DNA from: Halichondria panicea
Lineage: Eukaryota > Porifera > Demospongiae > Suberitida > Halichondriidae
DNA length: 64,000 nucleotides
Direction of reading: 5' to 3'
Assembly: GCF_963675165.1 (NCBI RefSeq)
Contig: NC_087380.1
Location: 5,836,071-5,900,070 of the forward strand
In this document: positions 1-9,547 of the stretch, in pieces
Numbering within the stretch: the stretch's first letter is position 1
Layout of the letters: every line of letters begins with the position of its first letter
Position numbers and translations under genes: made by a program
Notes under the pieces: generated by a model
The model's database searches: none
What the model was told of the DNA's origin: nothing
The model's input: the letters and a program-made list of their open reading frames with translations, nothing else

Positions 1-45
1 CTGCACTGCAGGCAGCTATAGTCAAGCTTTTATCATAGCTTTTCA

Positions 46-312
46 TTAGGAATAGTACGCAACTCCCCTTAAAACCGTAGTGGGCGTTTCTTCCAACCTA
101 CGTCGCCAACCACATGCTGTTGTGTGAAATCAAATTTGCAATGAATAACATAGTGATGATTATTCATTTACAACTGCCAGTAGGAAAGGCAATGAATAAC
201 ATAGTTACTCATTGCCTTTCCTGCTAGTTGCGGTTACAACAGCTAGTATCTGTGACGTAGGTCTGGAGGAATGCCTTTTGTGTACAGTCTATTGGAGTTG
301 CGTACGTACTCT
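46..312. mobile_element. MITE-like inverted-repeat element
   Basis: The ends are inverted copies of each other: ATTAGGAATAGTACGCAACT at 46 and its near reverse complement ending at 312. Inside, 173-232 forms a second hairpin with a stem of about 25 bp around GGAAAGGCAATGA. There is no ORF. It is a non-autonomous element of unknown superfamily. Confidence 0.6.
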
Positions 313-499
313 TCCTAATGACTCTTGCTTTTACAAGACAGTACTGTAATAGATAGTGAGAGATGTCTACAGCTATTCAGCTAGCTAGTACCAAGTCTGA
401 GAGTGACTTCCACAGCCAATGAGTGAGACACAAAGATAATTATTTTCCAAGGTCAGGGGGGTGCTTGAGCACCCTCTGCTATACCTGCTAGATCCACCC

Positions 500-675
500 C
501 TGCATATAACTCGAGAATGAAGCAGTACTTTTTGCAAATCCACAAATCCAATTAAACGTGACTATAGAAACCTATATAGAAGTGCACTGCTGTAGCAGCT
601 AGTCTCCATACGCAGACACACTACTGTATATACATGTACATCCCTGCGATGTGCACACCGAGGCATAAATATAAT
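500..675. repeat. Fragment of a dispersed element ending in GCACCGAGGCATAA
   Basis: This stretch shares blocks with 48850-49075, 53330-53690 and 61330-61650: CATAACTCGAGAA..., a TTTGCAAATCCACAAAT motif, and a terminal CACCGAGGCATAA. It lies just downstream of Death-lipase copy 1. A related fragment lies at the same place beside copy 2, so it was probably present before that duplication. Confidence 0.5.
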
Positions 676-708
676 GCATGTACGTTATTCATGCACTCGT
701 TTTTTTAC

Positions 709-3700
709 CTTTATGAACATCTTAAATGAAAGTTGATCGATAGAAGGAAGAGAAGCAAACTCGTAGAATGCAGCCAATTCTTGACTTTCAAGATTCTTGA
801 ACACCAGACCTTTAGAAGGGTCCATCGAAACTGAGTACACATCTTCTATAGTTGTCAGCTTGGGTAGACGGGCCAGTAACTGTGGAAGAGCTTTTCCCAG
901 TACAGACTTAATGGACTCAAGTGCATTCAGTGCATCCAAATCAGTATCCTGTAATTTAAAAATGCATAGTTACTGCATTAATTGCGTTAAGAGCTTCAGT
1001 CTGCCCTAAGACTCCAAATGTTGTAAGACAGGAAGTGCTACAAGTTGCCTCATGAATATATTAATGAGAACAGTTTTTCTTTGTTTCTGGAGCAATCTAA
1101 GTTGAAATAAGAAGACAGTTTAACATACGATAAACACTTTAAAATATGAATTTGGGTCAAACTGGCATTAAGTTGTGTGAAACGATTGCAGAAAGTTCGA
1201 GTTTTTGAGCAAGCTGTTCACCATCAACGTAGCAAGCTAAAAATTGGTTGATCAATCTAAATTACAACATATTCAAGGTAAATGCCATACAAATGAATGG
1301 TGTGTTTGCAAAGCAGTTACACAAACTTTGAAATAAATACACAACTTGGTAATAGCATAGAACACATCATGAATGACTTCAAGCCTTCTACATGTACGTA
1401 GCTTGCTGCTAAGCATGCACATGCATCAGATGCACTAGTTGATACCGTTAGGCAGTCTCTGGTTCCATTCACATCTGGAGATATGCAGCCATGAGTTCCA
1501 CCAACCACAGACATTATTCAGAATGAGCTAACTTTGAGTTTTTGCGCAAGCTGTTCACACTATCTCAATCCAGTCCAAACTTGCTGAGTCAATACATTCC
1601 ATATTGAACTAATTTATCTCCTAGTAACCGATTCTAGTTCAGTAAATGGTCTGTGTTATGAGCTTTGGAAATTCAGAAAAATCACCCTTCACTACATCTG
1701 ACAGAGTTGTAGGGTGTCATCATTATGAATCTCATTATATAATTACGATAAAACAATGTTTTTTTGTGATGTCATCCTTATGAAACCATTAAAATACTTG
1801 TGGTATGTATTTCCTGTCTTGTCTTGCAAATACTGAAAACCTGGGGGTCTTAGGGCAGACTGCTTAGCAAAAATTAGCAAACCTTAGAGTTATCACTCTC
1901 CTGGAAGATACCAAAGTTGCATATTAAATCTGAGGTGAAACTTCCTTGGAAATTCTGCAAGAAGGCGCCATAATAATTATTATTGTGTACCAGTAACTTA
2001 GTTACCTCCAGTGAATTCCGAAGACTGGGAAGCAGTACCTCAGAACCCACCTCCTCACAACGGGGATCTAAAAACATGCAAAATTTGGGGATAGGGTCAG
2101 AGTCCAACATAATTGAATGGACAGTGCTCCCAAACTGAGGGGCCTCTTCCATTGCCATGGTAACCACAGGGAGGGTGATCATTGGAGCACCTAGTGTGAT
2201 GCAGGCAACATTCTCTTGCAAGGATTCCACACTGAGGAGTGGCTCTCTCCACATCCTAGCAGCCACTGCTTTGGCCAGTAGACCCCCAAATGAGAATCCT
2301 ATAACGGAATTGAATGAGGGGCTGATTATACATGCAATGGCTGAATACCCCACCCCGCAAAAGTGGTATTGTGAAAAACAATAAAGCACATACAAGGTAC
2401 ACATGAATACAAATGCTATAATACCTGTGAATACAATTCGATATCCATCGTGCAGTTGACGGACAAAGAATCGCAGTGGAATCCTATCACTTTGTATCTG
2501 AATTCCTGATGTGTATAAAAGCTCAATGTCAAATCAGTAATAGGTCATTAGAACTCAGATACCTTGCTCAAAAGATTTGAATTTTTTCCTCCAGTCTGAG
2601 AGGAATGGTTCACTCCGGAAAGCAACATAGAACACCTTCCCCTGCCTAGCAATGAGGTAGCGATCGACTTCTTCTCTGTCTTGTGATCGAGAGAGAGACG
2701 CTTCTTCGAGGGAGTGCTCAGGAAACTTCTTATTGAAGAAATCTTTGTAGTCGGCAACAGTACAAGTGCTAGTGGCTAGACTACATAGGCAAGCATGGTA
2801 GACAGCGTCTTTACTGAAAAGTGGTGGAATCTCTTCCGTAGTGGAAAGTTCTTGCTCTTCTAAAGCCCTGGTTGATGCATTTTCCATTACGGCGATTTCT
2901 TTCAAACCCCATTCGTAAATGCTGTTGTCTACAAGTAGATCACCACTATATAATTTAGCAAAAACTTTCCTAATGCTGTCGGTTCCGATTCTTGACTTCA
3001 TTGTGTCTCTTAGAAAGCCAAGCATAGCTCTCTTTATATACCGTACGTTTAGTTGCTCATCCTCTTCAGAATCTATTGGTAGTTTCTTGATTAATTCTAA
3101 CTGTTTTCGCAGTTCCTGTGAAGAAACTTCAAGGAGGTGAGAATTGCCTGCAAAGGATGAAACCAACCCATATAGATTACTTTGTGCAATAGGGGAGTGG
3201 TGATATACCTTCCTCTGCCAGCAATACATCTTTGGCACTTGATTCATCTAAAGAAGAACAATTAAACTACATAATAATAATTAGTTTACTGATTTACAAT
3301 CTTACGTTTTATAACGTGATCTTTTGCTATGGCAATAGCATGTGCTCTGTTGTTTCCACCAGCAGAATGCTCTACTGCTTTAATTATCTTCAGCCATGTT
3401 GGCTTTCCGTGCTTCTTGGTGTCATAGCCCATGCGCACATACTCCGCTACTGTGTCAGCTAAACAATCCTGAACATCTCCCTTGTGCGTGCTCTCGAACT
3501 CATCCAACTTGTTACGCCTTATCCTGAGAGCTGTTCCAATAGCCTTCCATTTTGCGGCAACAGGAGAGAGAGCCTCAATTACGTCAAACATGTCATCCTC
3601 TCCTGTGTTTGTGTTAGAAGTTGATAACACATCAGGTATTAATTGTGATTCACTTACCAAGTGTTTTTTTATCCACTTGAGGTAGTAATGCTGAAAGATC

Positions 3701-3853
3701 TGTAGCTTCTGTAGCTGCCAAACATAAAAGTAGACAAAATTATTATTATTTTTTTTTTATAAACTTGAATTTTAATATAATTTTAGACTCAAAGAATAGA
3801 TCTAGATCTAGGAACTTTTTGCTACAGAGTAAAGTTAAGTTACCTTCGGTCAT
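709..3853 (-). CDS. Death domain-class 3 lipase fusion protein, copy 1
   Basis: Nine exons on the minus strand fit in phase: 3844-3853, 3658-3714, 3306-3602, 3209-3247, 2563-3147, 2425-2505, 2006-2298, 1883-1954, 709-948 (558 codons, no internal stop). Residues about 25-120 form a Death domain (VAAKWKAIGTALRIRR; CLADTVAEYV; PTWLKIIKAVEH). After an unassigned helical region comes a lipase_3-like fold: VFYVAFRSEPFLSDW, then GYRIVFTGFSFGG (nucleophile elbow GxSxG), CITLGAP, and LDSDPIP carrying the likely acid residue. No histidine suited to complete the triad is visible before the last donor; either a further exon lies left of the window or the enzyme is inactive. Reading on past 709 gives a stop at 685. 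A 63-nt intron (about 3148-3208) separates exons 4 and 5. By analogy with other Death-domain adaptors it may act in innate signalling; that is inference. Confidence 0.72.
997..1862. mobile_element. 866-bp TIR element in the last intron of Death-lipase copy 1
   Basis: The ends CAGTCTGCCCTAAGAC and GTCTTAGGGCAGACTG are inverted repeats. CTT occurs on both sides (994-996 and 1863-1865). Copy 2 of the host gene has an uninterrupted GGGCTTAGCAAACC at the matching place (about 49386-49399), which is an empty site. This supports a single insertion with a 3-bp target duplication. No transposase is visible. Confidence 0.8.
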
Positions 3854-3939
3854 GGTTAATTAGGTAAGGCCAAGATGATGATGATCATGTACATGTATTT
3901 AGCTTTAAAAAAAACGCAAAAAAAACATAACACTTGTGT

Positions 3940-4155
3940 AGAAGTGGGCGTGTTCAGATCAAAGGAAGCAAACTTGTCAAAGAGGTGTGTGTGCTGGGCG
4001 GGGCTGTGCAGCAAATGTGAAGTCTCCTCCACTGCACTGCACTTGCGAAGAGTAAAGCAGCCAAGAAGAGGAAGAAAGGTAAGGGACCTGGCTGGATACA
4101 ACATTTATTATTTTGTAATACACTTCACATACAGTTTCCCCTATGAGAAGATGTA
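3940..4155 (+). pseudogene. Relic of the PPWD1 5' end (exons 1-2)
   Basis: The stretch resembles 51480-51930. It keeps the GTGGGCGTGT leader, the CAAAGAGGTGTGTG block, the GTCTCCTCCAC piece, the AGCCAAGAAGAGGAAGAAAG coding end followed by GTAAGG, and the start of exon 2 (CCCCTATGAGAAGATGTA). Most of exon 1, including the initiator ATG, is deleted and exon 2 breaks off after about 20 bases. It sits divergently upstream of Death-lipase copy 1, as the functional PPWD1 does beside copy 2, so both were copied as one segment. Confidence 0.75.
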
Positions 4156-4431
4156 GATCTACTGTCACGTTAAATTTGACAGTGCATGCATGGAGCTTGT
4201 ATACTGTCGGTTGTTTACTATTACTCAAAACTCTATACGATATGAGCATTATAATCATTCTTTTTGCTTGTAGTGTAATTTGCGATGTGATGTACATAAT
4301 TATACATTTTTCATACACATTAATTAATCAAGTTACTTTTTGCTGTAGTTTTACTAAAACAAGTGTATAATTATAAGTTCTAGCTAGCACGTCCTCCGCT
4401 TTTTACAATCTTCACTCTATATACAATCTGC

Positions 4432-5094
4432 TTAGCTGTGGTTTTTCAAAGCCAGGACAAATCTCTCCTGTTCTGGCCTATTCTTATGAATGACCCAGCG
4501 ATTGACCTTCCTATTGATAGAGCCTGAGTAGGTGCGGCCCTTGTCATCAGCGAAAGTTGTAACGATTGTTTCGATATTCCACCCATCAGTGTTTACTGCA
4601 ATCACTGTTATGTTGGTAGGATCGAAAATGGTGAAACAATCTGTAAGAGCGAAGCTGTAAAGTTTTGCTTGACTTTTTTTCGGAATATTGGTGAGGCTAA
4701 ACTTTTGTTTTTCTCCGCCTACAAAGGAGATTTCAACATCATGTGATCCTGCCGTCTGAGCATTATCAACACTTGACGTCTGAACAAAGATGTCGAATTC
4801 AGTCAAACAATTGCTTCATCCCCCTGCATGTGTAGAGAAATGGTATACATTACAGTATGGAGATGTACCTGTTAGAAAACATGTATAGTGGAGCTATGAG
4901 TATATGCATGCTGACTGCTGCATAGCAACGGGATATAAACAATAAAAAATCTGTTTTAGAATACTACCTGTTTGCTGCTGTTTGGCTGTCTGTAGCAGTG
5001 ACTCAATGAAGGAGTTTATTTCAGTTTCTTTATCATTATATTTTGCTCTTACCATGGACACAGCCAGAGTGAGGATGAGAAGGGTCAGCTTCAT
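4432..5094 (-). CDS. Small secreted protein, two exons, possible premature stop
   Basis: Exon 1 (4968-5094) starts with ATG and encodes a signal peptide (MKLTLLILTLAVSMVRA) and a short acidic helix, ending at a CAG|GTAGTA donor. Exon 2 (4432-4823) encodes about 125 residues of alternating strand-like sequence (FDIFVQTSSVDNAQTAG, TNIPKKSQAKLYSFAL, RWVIHKNRPEQERFVLALK), compatible with a beta-sandwich such as a PLAT-like fold, but the family is not recognised. The obvious acceptor (TGCAG ending at 4824) joins the exons in phase but puts a TGA (4816-4818) two codons into exon 2. Either another acceptor is used or the gene has been disabled. Confidence 0.5.
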
Positions 5095-5584
5095 TCTTTA
5101 TGCGGTTGGTTATAGATTTCGATTAGCCTTTAACTGTGCACAATCTGCTCATACGTATATACAGTGTATACGTCTACTGTATAGGACACGTACCATACAA
5201 ATTTAATTTAACATGCCATGGTCACTAAGCAGGCTCTTGGAAAGCATTTACCACATAGCTACTTGTTTTGGTTATTTCTGTCTCATGAAATCCGTCACTC
5301 TCAGCCAATCTCATCTCAGTTTGAAGGAATGCACGGGCAACTTACTAGCTGGAATAGAGAAAAGGACTAGATTTGCGGTGCATTTAGTATTCAATATTCA
5401 AACTAGTGGCTGCAACCTTGCTCATTATATGTACATGTAGCTGAAATCTGAGCGAGAAAATTAACTTTTTCCCTCTGAGATTTTAAAAGCATTAATGTAC
5501 CACGTTCCTTGTCTCTTGGTATTCTATATTTAGTGAGTGTTATACATGTACATGCCAGTACTTACCCCCCTCCCACCCGCATAG

Positions 5585-5587
<3 letters not shown>

Positions 5588-5627
<40 letters not shown>

Positions 5628-5628
5628 G
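5588..5628. repeat. (CA)n microsatellite
   Basis: An almost pure CA run of about 20 units directly precedes the SMARCA4-like relic. Confidence 0.9.
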
Positions 5629-5845
5629 ATGGAACTGAACGAAGAGGAGACCATTCTTATTCCTGCACAAAGTGATGCGTCCGTTTCTCCTGAGATATGA
5701 CTCAAGAAGGAGGTGGAGTCTCAGCTGCCTGACAAAGTGGAGTACGTCATTAAGTGTGACATGTCGGCTCTACAGAGACAAATGTACGGACACATGCTGA
5801 AGAAGGGTATATTGCTCACTGATGGGTCAGAGAGGGACAGGAAGG
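5629..5845 (+). pseudogene. SMARCA4/Brahma ATPase exon relic
   Basis: Frame 1 gives MELNEEETILI. After a shift the DNA reads LHKVMRPFLLR, and after a second shift [20 protein letters not shown] and [20 protein letters not shown]. These blocks, in this order, match the SNF2 helicase region of BRG1/Brahma proteins (established family knowledge). A few codons are missing after ETILI and two frame changes plus a TGA break the reading frame. The last part ends at AGG|AAGGTATG, possibly an old donor. No other SMARCA4 exon is seen in the window, so this is an isolated copied fragment. Confidence 0.8.
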
Positions 5846-5859
5846 TATGTATGTAAATG

Positions 5860-6510
5860 GGGGGATTTCTTAACTGTTCAACATGAAATGTGACTGCCAT
5901 AACACAGATAATTATGTTTCCTAATTGATGTTAATTGGAAACTTTTCATCTCTTAGCCTATCAATTACTAAGCTCTATCAGTTGCCATAGGGTAACATTC
6001 CATCAAAATTACTTTATTTCATATGATACTAATTGTAACCCTGTCAACTCGCTTCAGATGTTCAATATTAGAAAGTGAACAATTTGTGTCAGTAAGTAGT
6101 CTTATGAATCAGCCGCCCTTCCTAGTGAAGAGACCGTCTGAGCACTTTAGTCTGAAGTCATTACAATGAAATGTTAATTGTGATTACGTACTGTCATAAA
6201 CTATTGTGCAACGCATGCAAAGCTCAACCGCTTATGCGAACGCTTGATTAGCAGTTATGAATTTTGTTTGGCTTGTTCCAAGAATGTTGCTAACGGAACA
6301 AGAAAAGTGTTGCACAGGCCCAGTGCATCAACTCGACTTATACTATAAACAGGAGGTCCTTGACTGACTGATAACTAACAATAGCCATAGCCAAGTTAGG
6401 GTAGCTATAAATGCGTCCCACTGCATAGAACGCATACGCTTCTTCTCATTTCAATCCTTGATCTGATTAGTCATGTTTTCATTGATCTCATTTATGGGAT
6501 ACCGGTGTTT
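5860..6510. other. Intergenic DNA with nothing recognised
   Basis: AT-rich sequence without a supported ORF, RNA gene or clear inverted repeat. Confidence 0.5.
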
Positions 6511-6828
6511 GGTTGTACATACCGTATATAGCGGGTAATTTTTTTGGGGGGGGGGAAATATTCATTGTTTATTCAGTTCGTGGATCTTATTTCCGTGATT
6601 GTTGCTTGCAAACAAATATGGGTGGGGCATTGCAGAGTCTGAGAATGGGTGGGTGTGATTGCATGCTTACATTTGGCCACAAGTATGCAATATTGGAATA
6701 TTGGGTCCATGTGGCACGACCAAGAATCACATTCACAATGTCGCAAACAAGAGATTGCTCTTAATCTCTGCTCAAACTCTGGATAATTTAAGCCACAGAG
6801 ACTCTCAATCAATATCAAGTATCAAGTA

Positions 6829-7060
6829 TACCGTATAGCGCGAAATGTTCGAGGGGCTTAATTTTCGCAGATTTCGTGGGTTAGCAATCCTACACGAAAA
6901 TTAAGTCCACGAAAATTGTTAGAATTATCTGCTATAACGTGCAAAGATTTAAAGGCGTGGCTTCCGGTAAGCAGTCATTCCGTGAACATTGTGAAACAAA
7001 ATGCTTTTAGAGGCCATTTCACGAAATATAAGTGCCTCGAAAATTTCGTGTACGGTATAT
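6829..7060. mobile_element. MITE of the TACCGTATAGCG family
   Basis: Left end TACCGTATAGCGCGAAATGT, right end AATTTCGTGTACGGTA. Internal inverted pairs (TTCGTGGGTTAGCAA... / ACACGAAAATTAAG) give it a hairpin character. A partial sibling begins at about 6523 (ACCGTATATAGCGGGTAATT). Family members recur at 24091, 31498 and 52436. Confidence 0.75.
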
Positions 7061-7779
7061 ATAGTATCAAGTAAACTTTTTCGACAATAACTTCTACAAT
7101 CTAGCCTTCCTAAAATTATTTTGCTGATAACAGGAAGTGAAAATCAACCACAACTAATTAAAAGGGTGTGGCCTCCACCCAAAATTTTTTTAGGAGCAAG
7201 TTGCCCCCCCCCTTTCTATAAATCCTAGCTAGACAGCTAGCTTTGAATTTATATCTAGAGTTAGAGATTGATCATGATATACGTATGTGTATATAGCTAG
7301 ATTTATGCACCTCCATGCACCGCGCCGAGGCATCATGCATACAGCACCCACGGTGCTTTCATTAATTAAATACCCACAGTTGTAAATGTTGTAGTGCTTC
7401 ATAACCAGACTCTACGTCTTACTATATAGTATATGTAGATGGATGCATGTTAAGTTTTGGTAAGTGATATTGCTCAAAAAACTCTCCTTTCTCTCACAAA
7501 CTAACTTCAAGATTAGCTGGATGGAAAGAGTTAAGAAAGGAATGGTATAGCTATATATATAATGCATCTATAATTTAATACGCATGTGTTTTTAGTATGT
7601 CACATGTAATAGCTAAAGAATACATTGTGTGTGCACTGTTTTCTTGGGTTTCAGCATTTTACTATGTGCCCCAAATATCCAAGAGAGCTGCAAAAGCATG
7701 CACAGTATCCCTTTCCACAGTATTATCCCTTTCCAGAGTATCCCTTTCCAGATCATTCGCAACCGTGGGGAAAAGGGTC

Positions 7780-8355
7780 ATCACTTTAGTTTGAATTTGT
7801 GGTCAGCCGGCCCAACGTATAGCCCAACCCACCAACTTAGCTTGATTTAATCGCCGCCCCCCAACGAACACTTGAGATGTGGCGTGGATCAATGGTTGTG
7901 CACACACACACACACACTAACCAGTTGATTATGCCCTGCTGCTGCCTTGATTGAAGTATGTGTCGCCTTTAAAAGCTGTAGCTGGCCTAAACCTTCAATT
8001 TGACAGGTAAAGGGACACAGTATAGGACACACAAAAGATGAGTTGTGTCTGGAGAAAGTATAACTTAGCATCTTTAAATTAAAGGTGGTGTAGATCTAGA
8101 TGGGAGCAGTAGCTAGTCACAGAACAGGAGAATAAGCAGTTAATATCACCAGAAAAAAAAGAGTACAAAATCAATAGTGCTGCCAGAGCCAATCCTCGGT
8201 TGTAAGTGTCAGCTAATTCAACAGCTCAGCAATTAAACTTCAAAGGATAAAAGCATTCATGACACTCTCCACTCTATACCACACAATCCAATATCCATTG
8301 ATCAATATTGACAAGTTGATAGCATGCTCCTTTGTTGTTGTATTATTTACAATAG
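7780..8355. repeat. Dispersed repeat, copy 1 (partner at 37655-38190)
   Basis: It shares long blocks in the same order with 37655-38190: CCCAACCCACCAA.TTAGCTTGATGT, CTGCTGCCT.GAT.GAAGTATGTGT, CCTTTAAAAGCTG, and AACTTCAAAGGATAA..GCATTCATGA. No ORF is conserved. In the other location it interrupts the 3' flank of beta-helix gene C, suggesting a transposed unit. Confidence 0.65.
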
Positions 8356-8369
8356 TAAAGTCACATGTA

Positions 8370-8520
8370 ATAAAATATATTGTGTGTGCACTGTTTTCTT
8401 GGGTTTCAGCATTTTACTATGTGCCCCAAATCTCCAAGAGAGCTGCAAAGCACAGTATACATGTAATAGAATATACTGTGTGTGCACTGTTTTCTTAGGT
8501 TTCTCGTTTTCCAGTTGAAA
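8370..8520. repeat. Upstream block of the EF-hand gene, repeated three times
   Basis: The block GTGTGTGCACTGTTTTCTTGG...CATTTTACTATGTGCCCCAAAT..CCAAGAGAGCTGCAAA occurs at 7590-7690, 8370-8520 and 15300-15420. The last two lie at similar distances upstream of the two EF-hand copies, so the block may be their promoter region; the first is an extra copy followed by a CCCTTTCCAGAGTAT tandem stretch. Confidence 0.55.
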
Positions 8521-8600
8521 CGGTTTTCAGATATATCAATTGTCCAAAACAAACAGAACAGAGGCAGCAACAACATACCATCAACAGCTACCTATAGCTA

Positions 8601-8799
8601 CAGTGGAACCCATCTATAACAGACACCTTTGGGGAACCGTGAATGTTTTGGCCTTTATACATGCGGAGGTGGCTTTTGTTGAGGGGTTGTTTTGTACACA
8701 AACTGTTCATTTGGGACCTGCATGGATGCCTGGCCGTTTTATAGCAATTGGACTTTATTCGGAGGTGCACGTGGTTGTTAATTAACAGAGGTTCCACTG
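8601..8799. mobile_element. 199-bp MITE with TA target duplication
   Basis: The ends are CAGTGGAACC and GGTTCCACTG, flanked on both sides by TA. The paralogous segment near 15520-15530 reads CCTATAGCTATATAACTTC without the insert, an empty site that confirms both ends and the TA duplication, as for Tc1/mariner- or pogo-related MITEs. A longer family member is at 44970-45433. Confidence 0.85.
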
Positions 8800-8871
8800 T
8801 ATATAACTTCACAACTGAGCATATTAAACTGAGAAAGCTTGACTACCTACTATATACGTCACAAGAGAAAG

Positions 8872-9165
8872 ATGTCTTACACAGCTAGAGCAACAGAAGC
8901 ATAATTATATACCATCTTAGGAAGATGACTCAGAGGACCAGAGCTGCAAGAGTTATAGACTGGATATCAACAAAAATGGTTTCATTTCACGTGAAGACTA
9001 CGAAATCATGAGCAAAAGATTGACAGAATACAGCAATGTAACTGAAGAGCAAGCTAAAAAGAATCCATGCATGATTTTATTCTAGTCGTAGCTGACAACA
9101 TAAAACTCACTGGTGATACAAAGTTTCCGAATTTGCTATTAGTCAAGCTATTCTTAAAGAGACAG
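8872..9165 (+). pseudogene. EF-hand calcium-binding protein, decayed copy
   Basis: The DNA follows the gene at 15594 closely (ATGTCTTACACAG..., GGTTTCATTTCACGTGAAGACTA, GACAGAATACAGCAATGTAACTGAAGAGCAAGCTAAA), but has several small insertions in the first 80 bases and around 9060, each shifting the frame, and stops resembling the gene after about 9165. Only the first EF-hand (D.NKNGFISRED) is readable; here the fifth loop position is Asn instead of Asp. Confidence 0.8.
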
Positions 9166-9547
9166 ATGATAAGTGATATCACCCACTCACCCCATGCAGG
9201 CATGCAGGCATGTACTGTATTTACAACACATGCAGTAGTACAATCCTTAGATAAAGTTATAAGGCAACCAGTTATAATCTTGAAAGGAGTTGTGTGAGAA
9301 GGAGTGTCCTATAATGAGCAATACCAAAAGTTAACAGGTATCCATTATGCTGGCATAATAGGCTAGAAGTACAAGCCAATACGAATTATAGTATAAATAT
9401 TTGTAGGCCTGATGGTCGTGCATGTGATGGAAGTGCTGATGGTATTACCTCCTTGGAATTTTGCATGCATGAAATGCTAACTGCAGTGGAATGTAATAGA
9501 TCTATAGTACTTACAGTCAGCACCTGTGTTTACCAGGCTGCATAATT

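Noticed and set aside
173-232. Possible CRISPR-like or small RNA hairpin
   Set aside because: Only one palindrome inside a MITE, no repeat-spacer array, and the genome is animal.
9300-9500. Apparent echo of a lipase exon (ATTACCTCCTTGGAATTTTGC)
   Set aside because: The match is about 20 bases with no flanking support.
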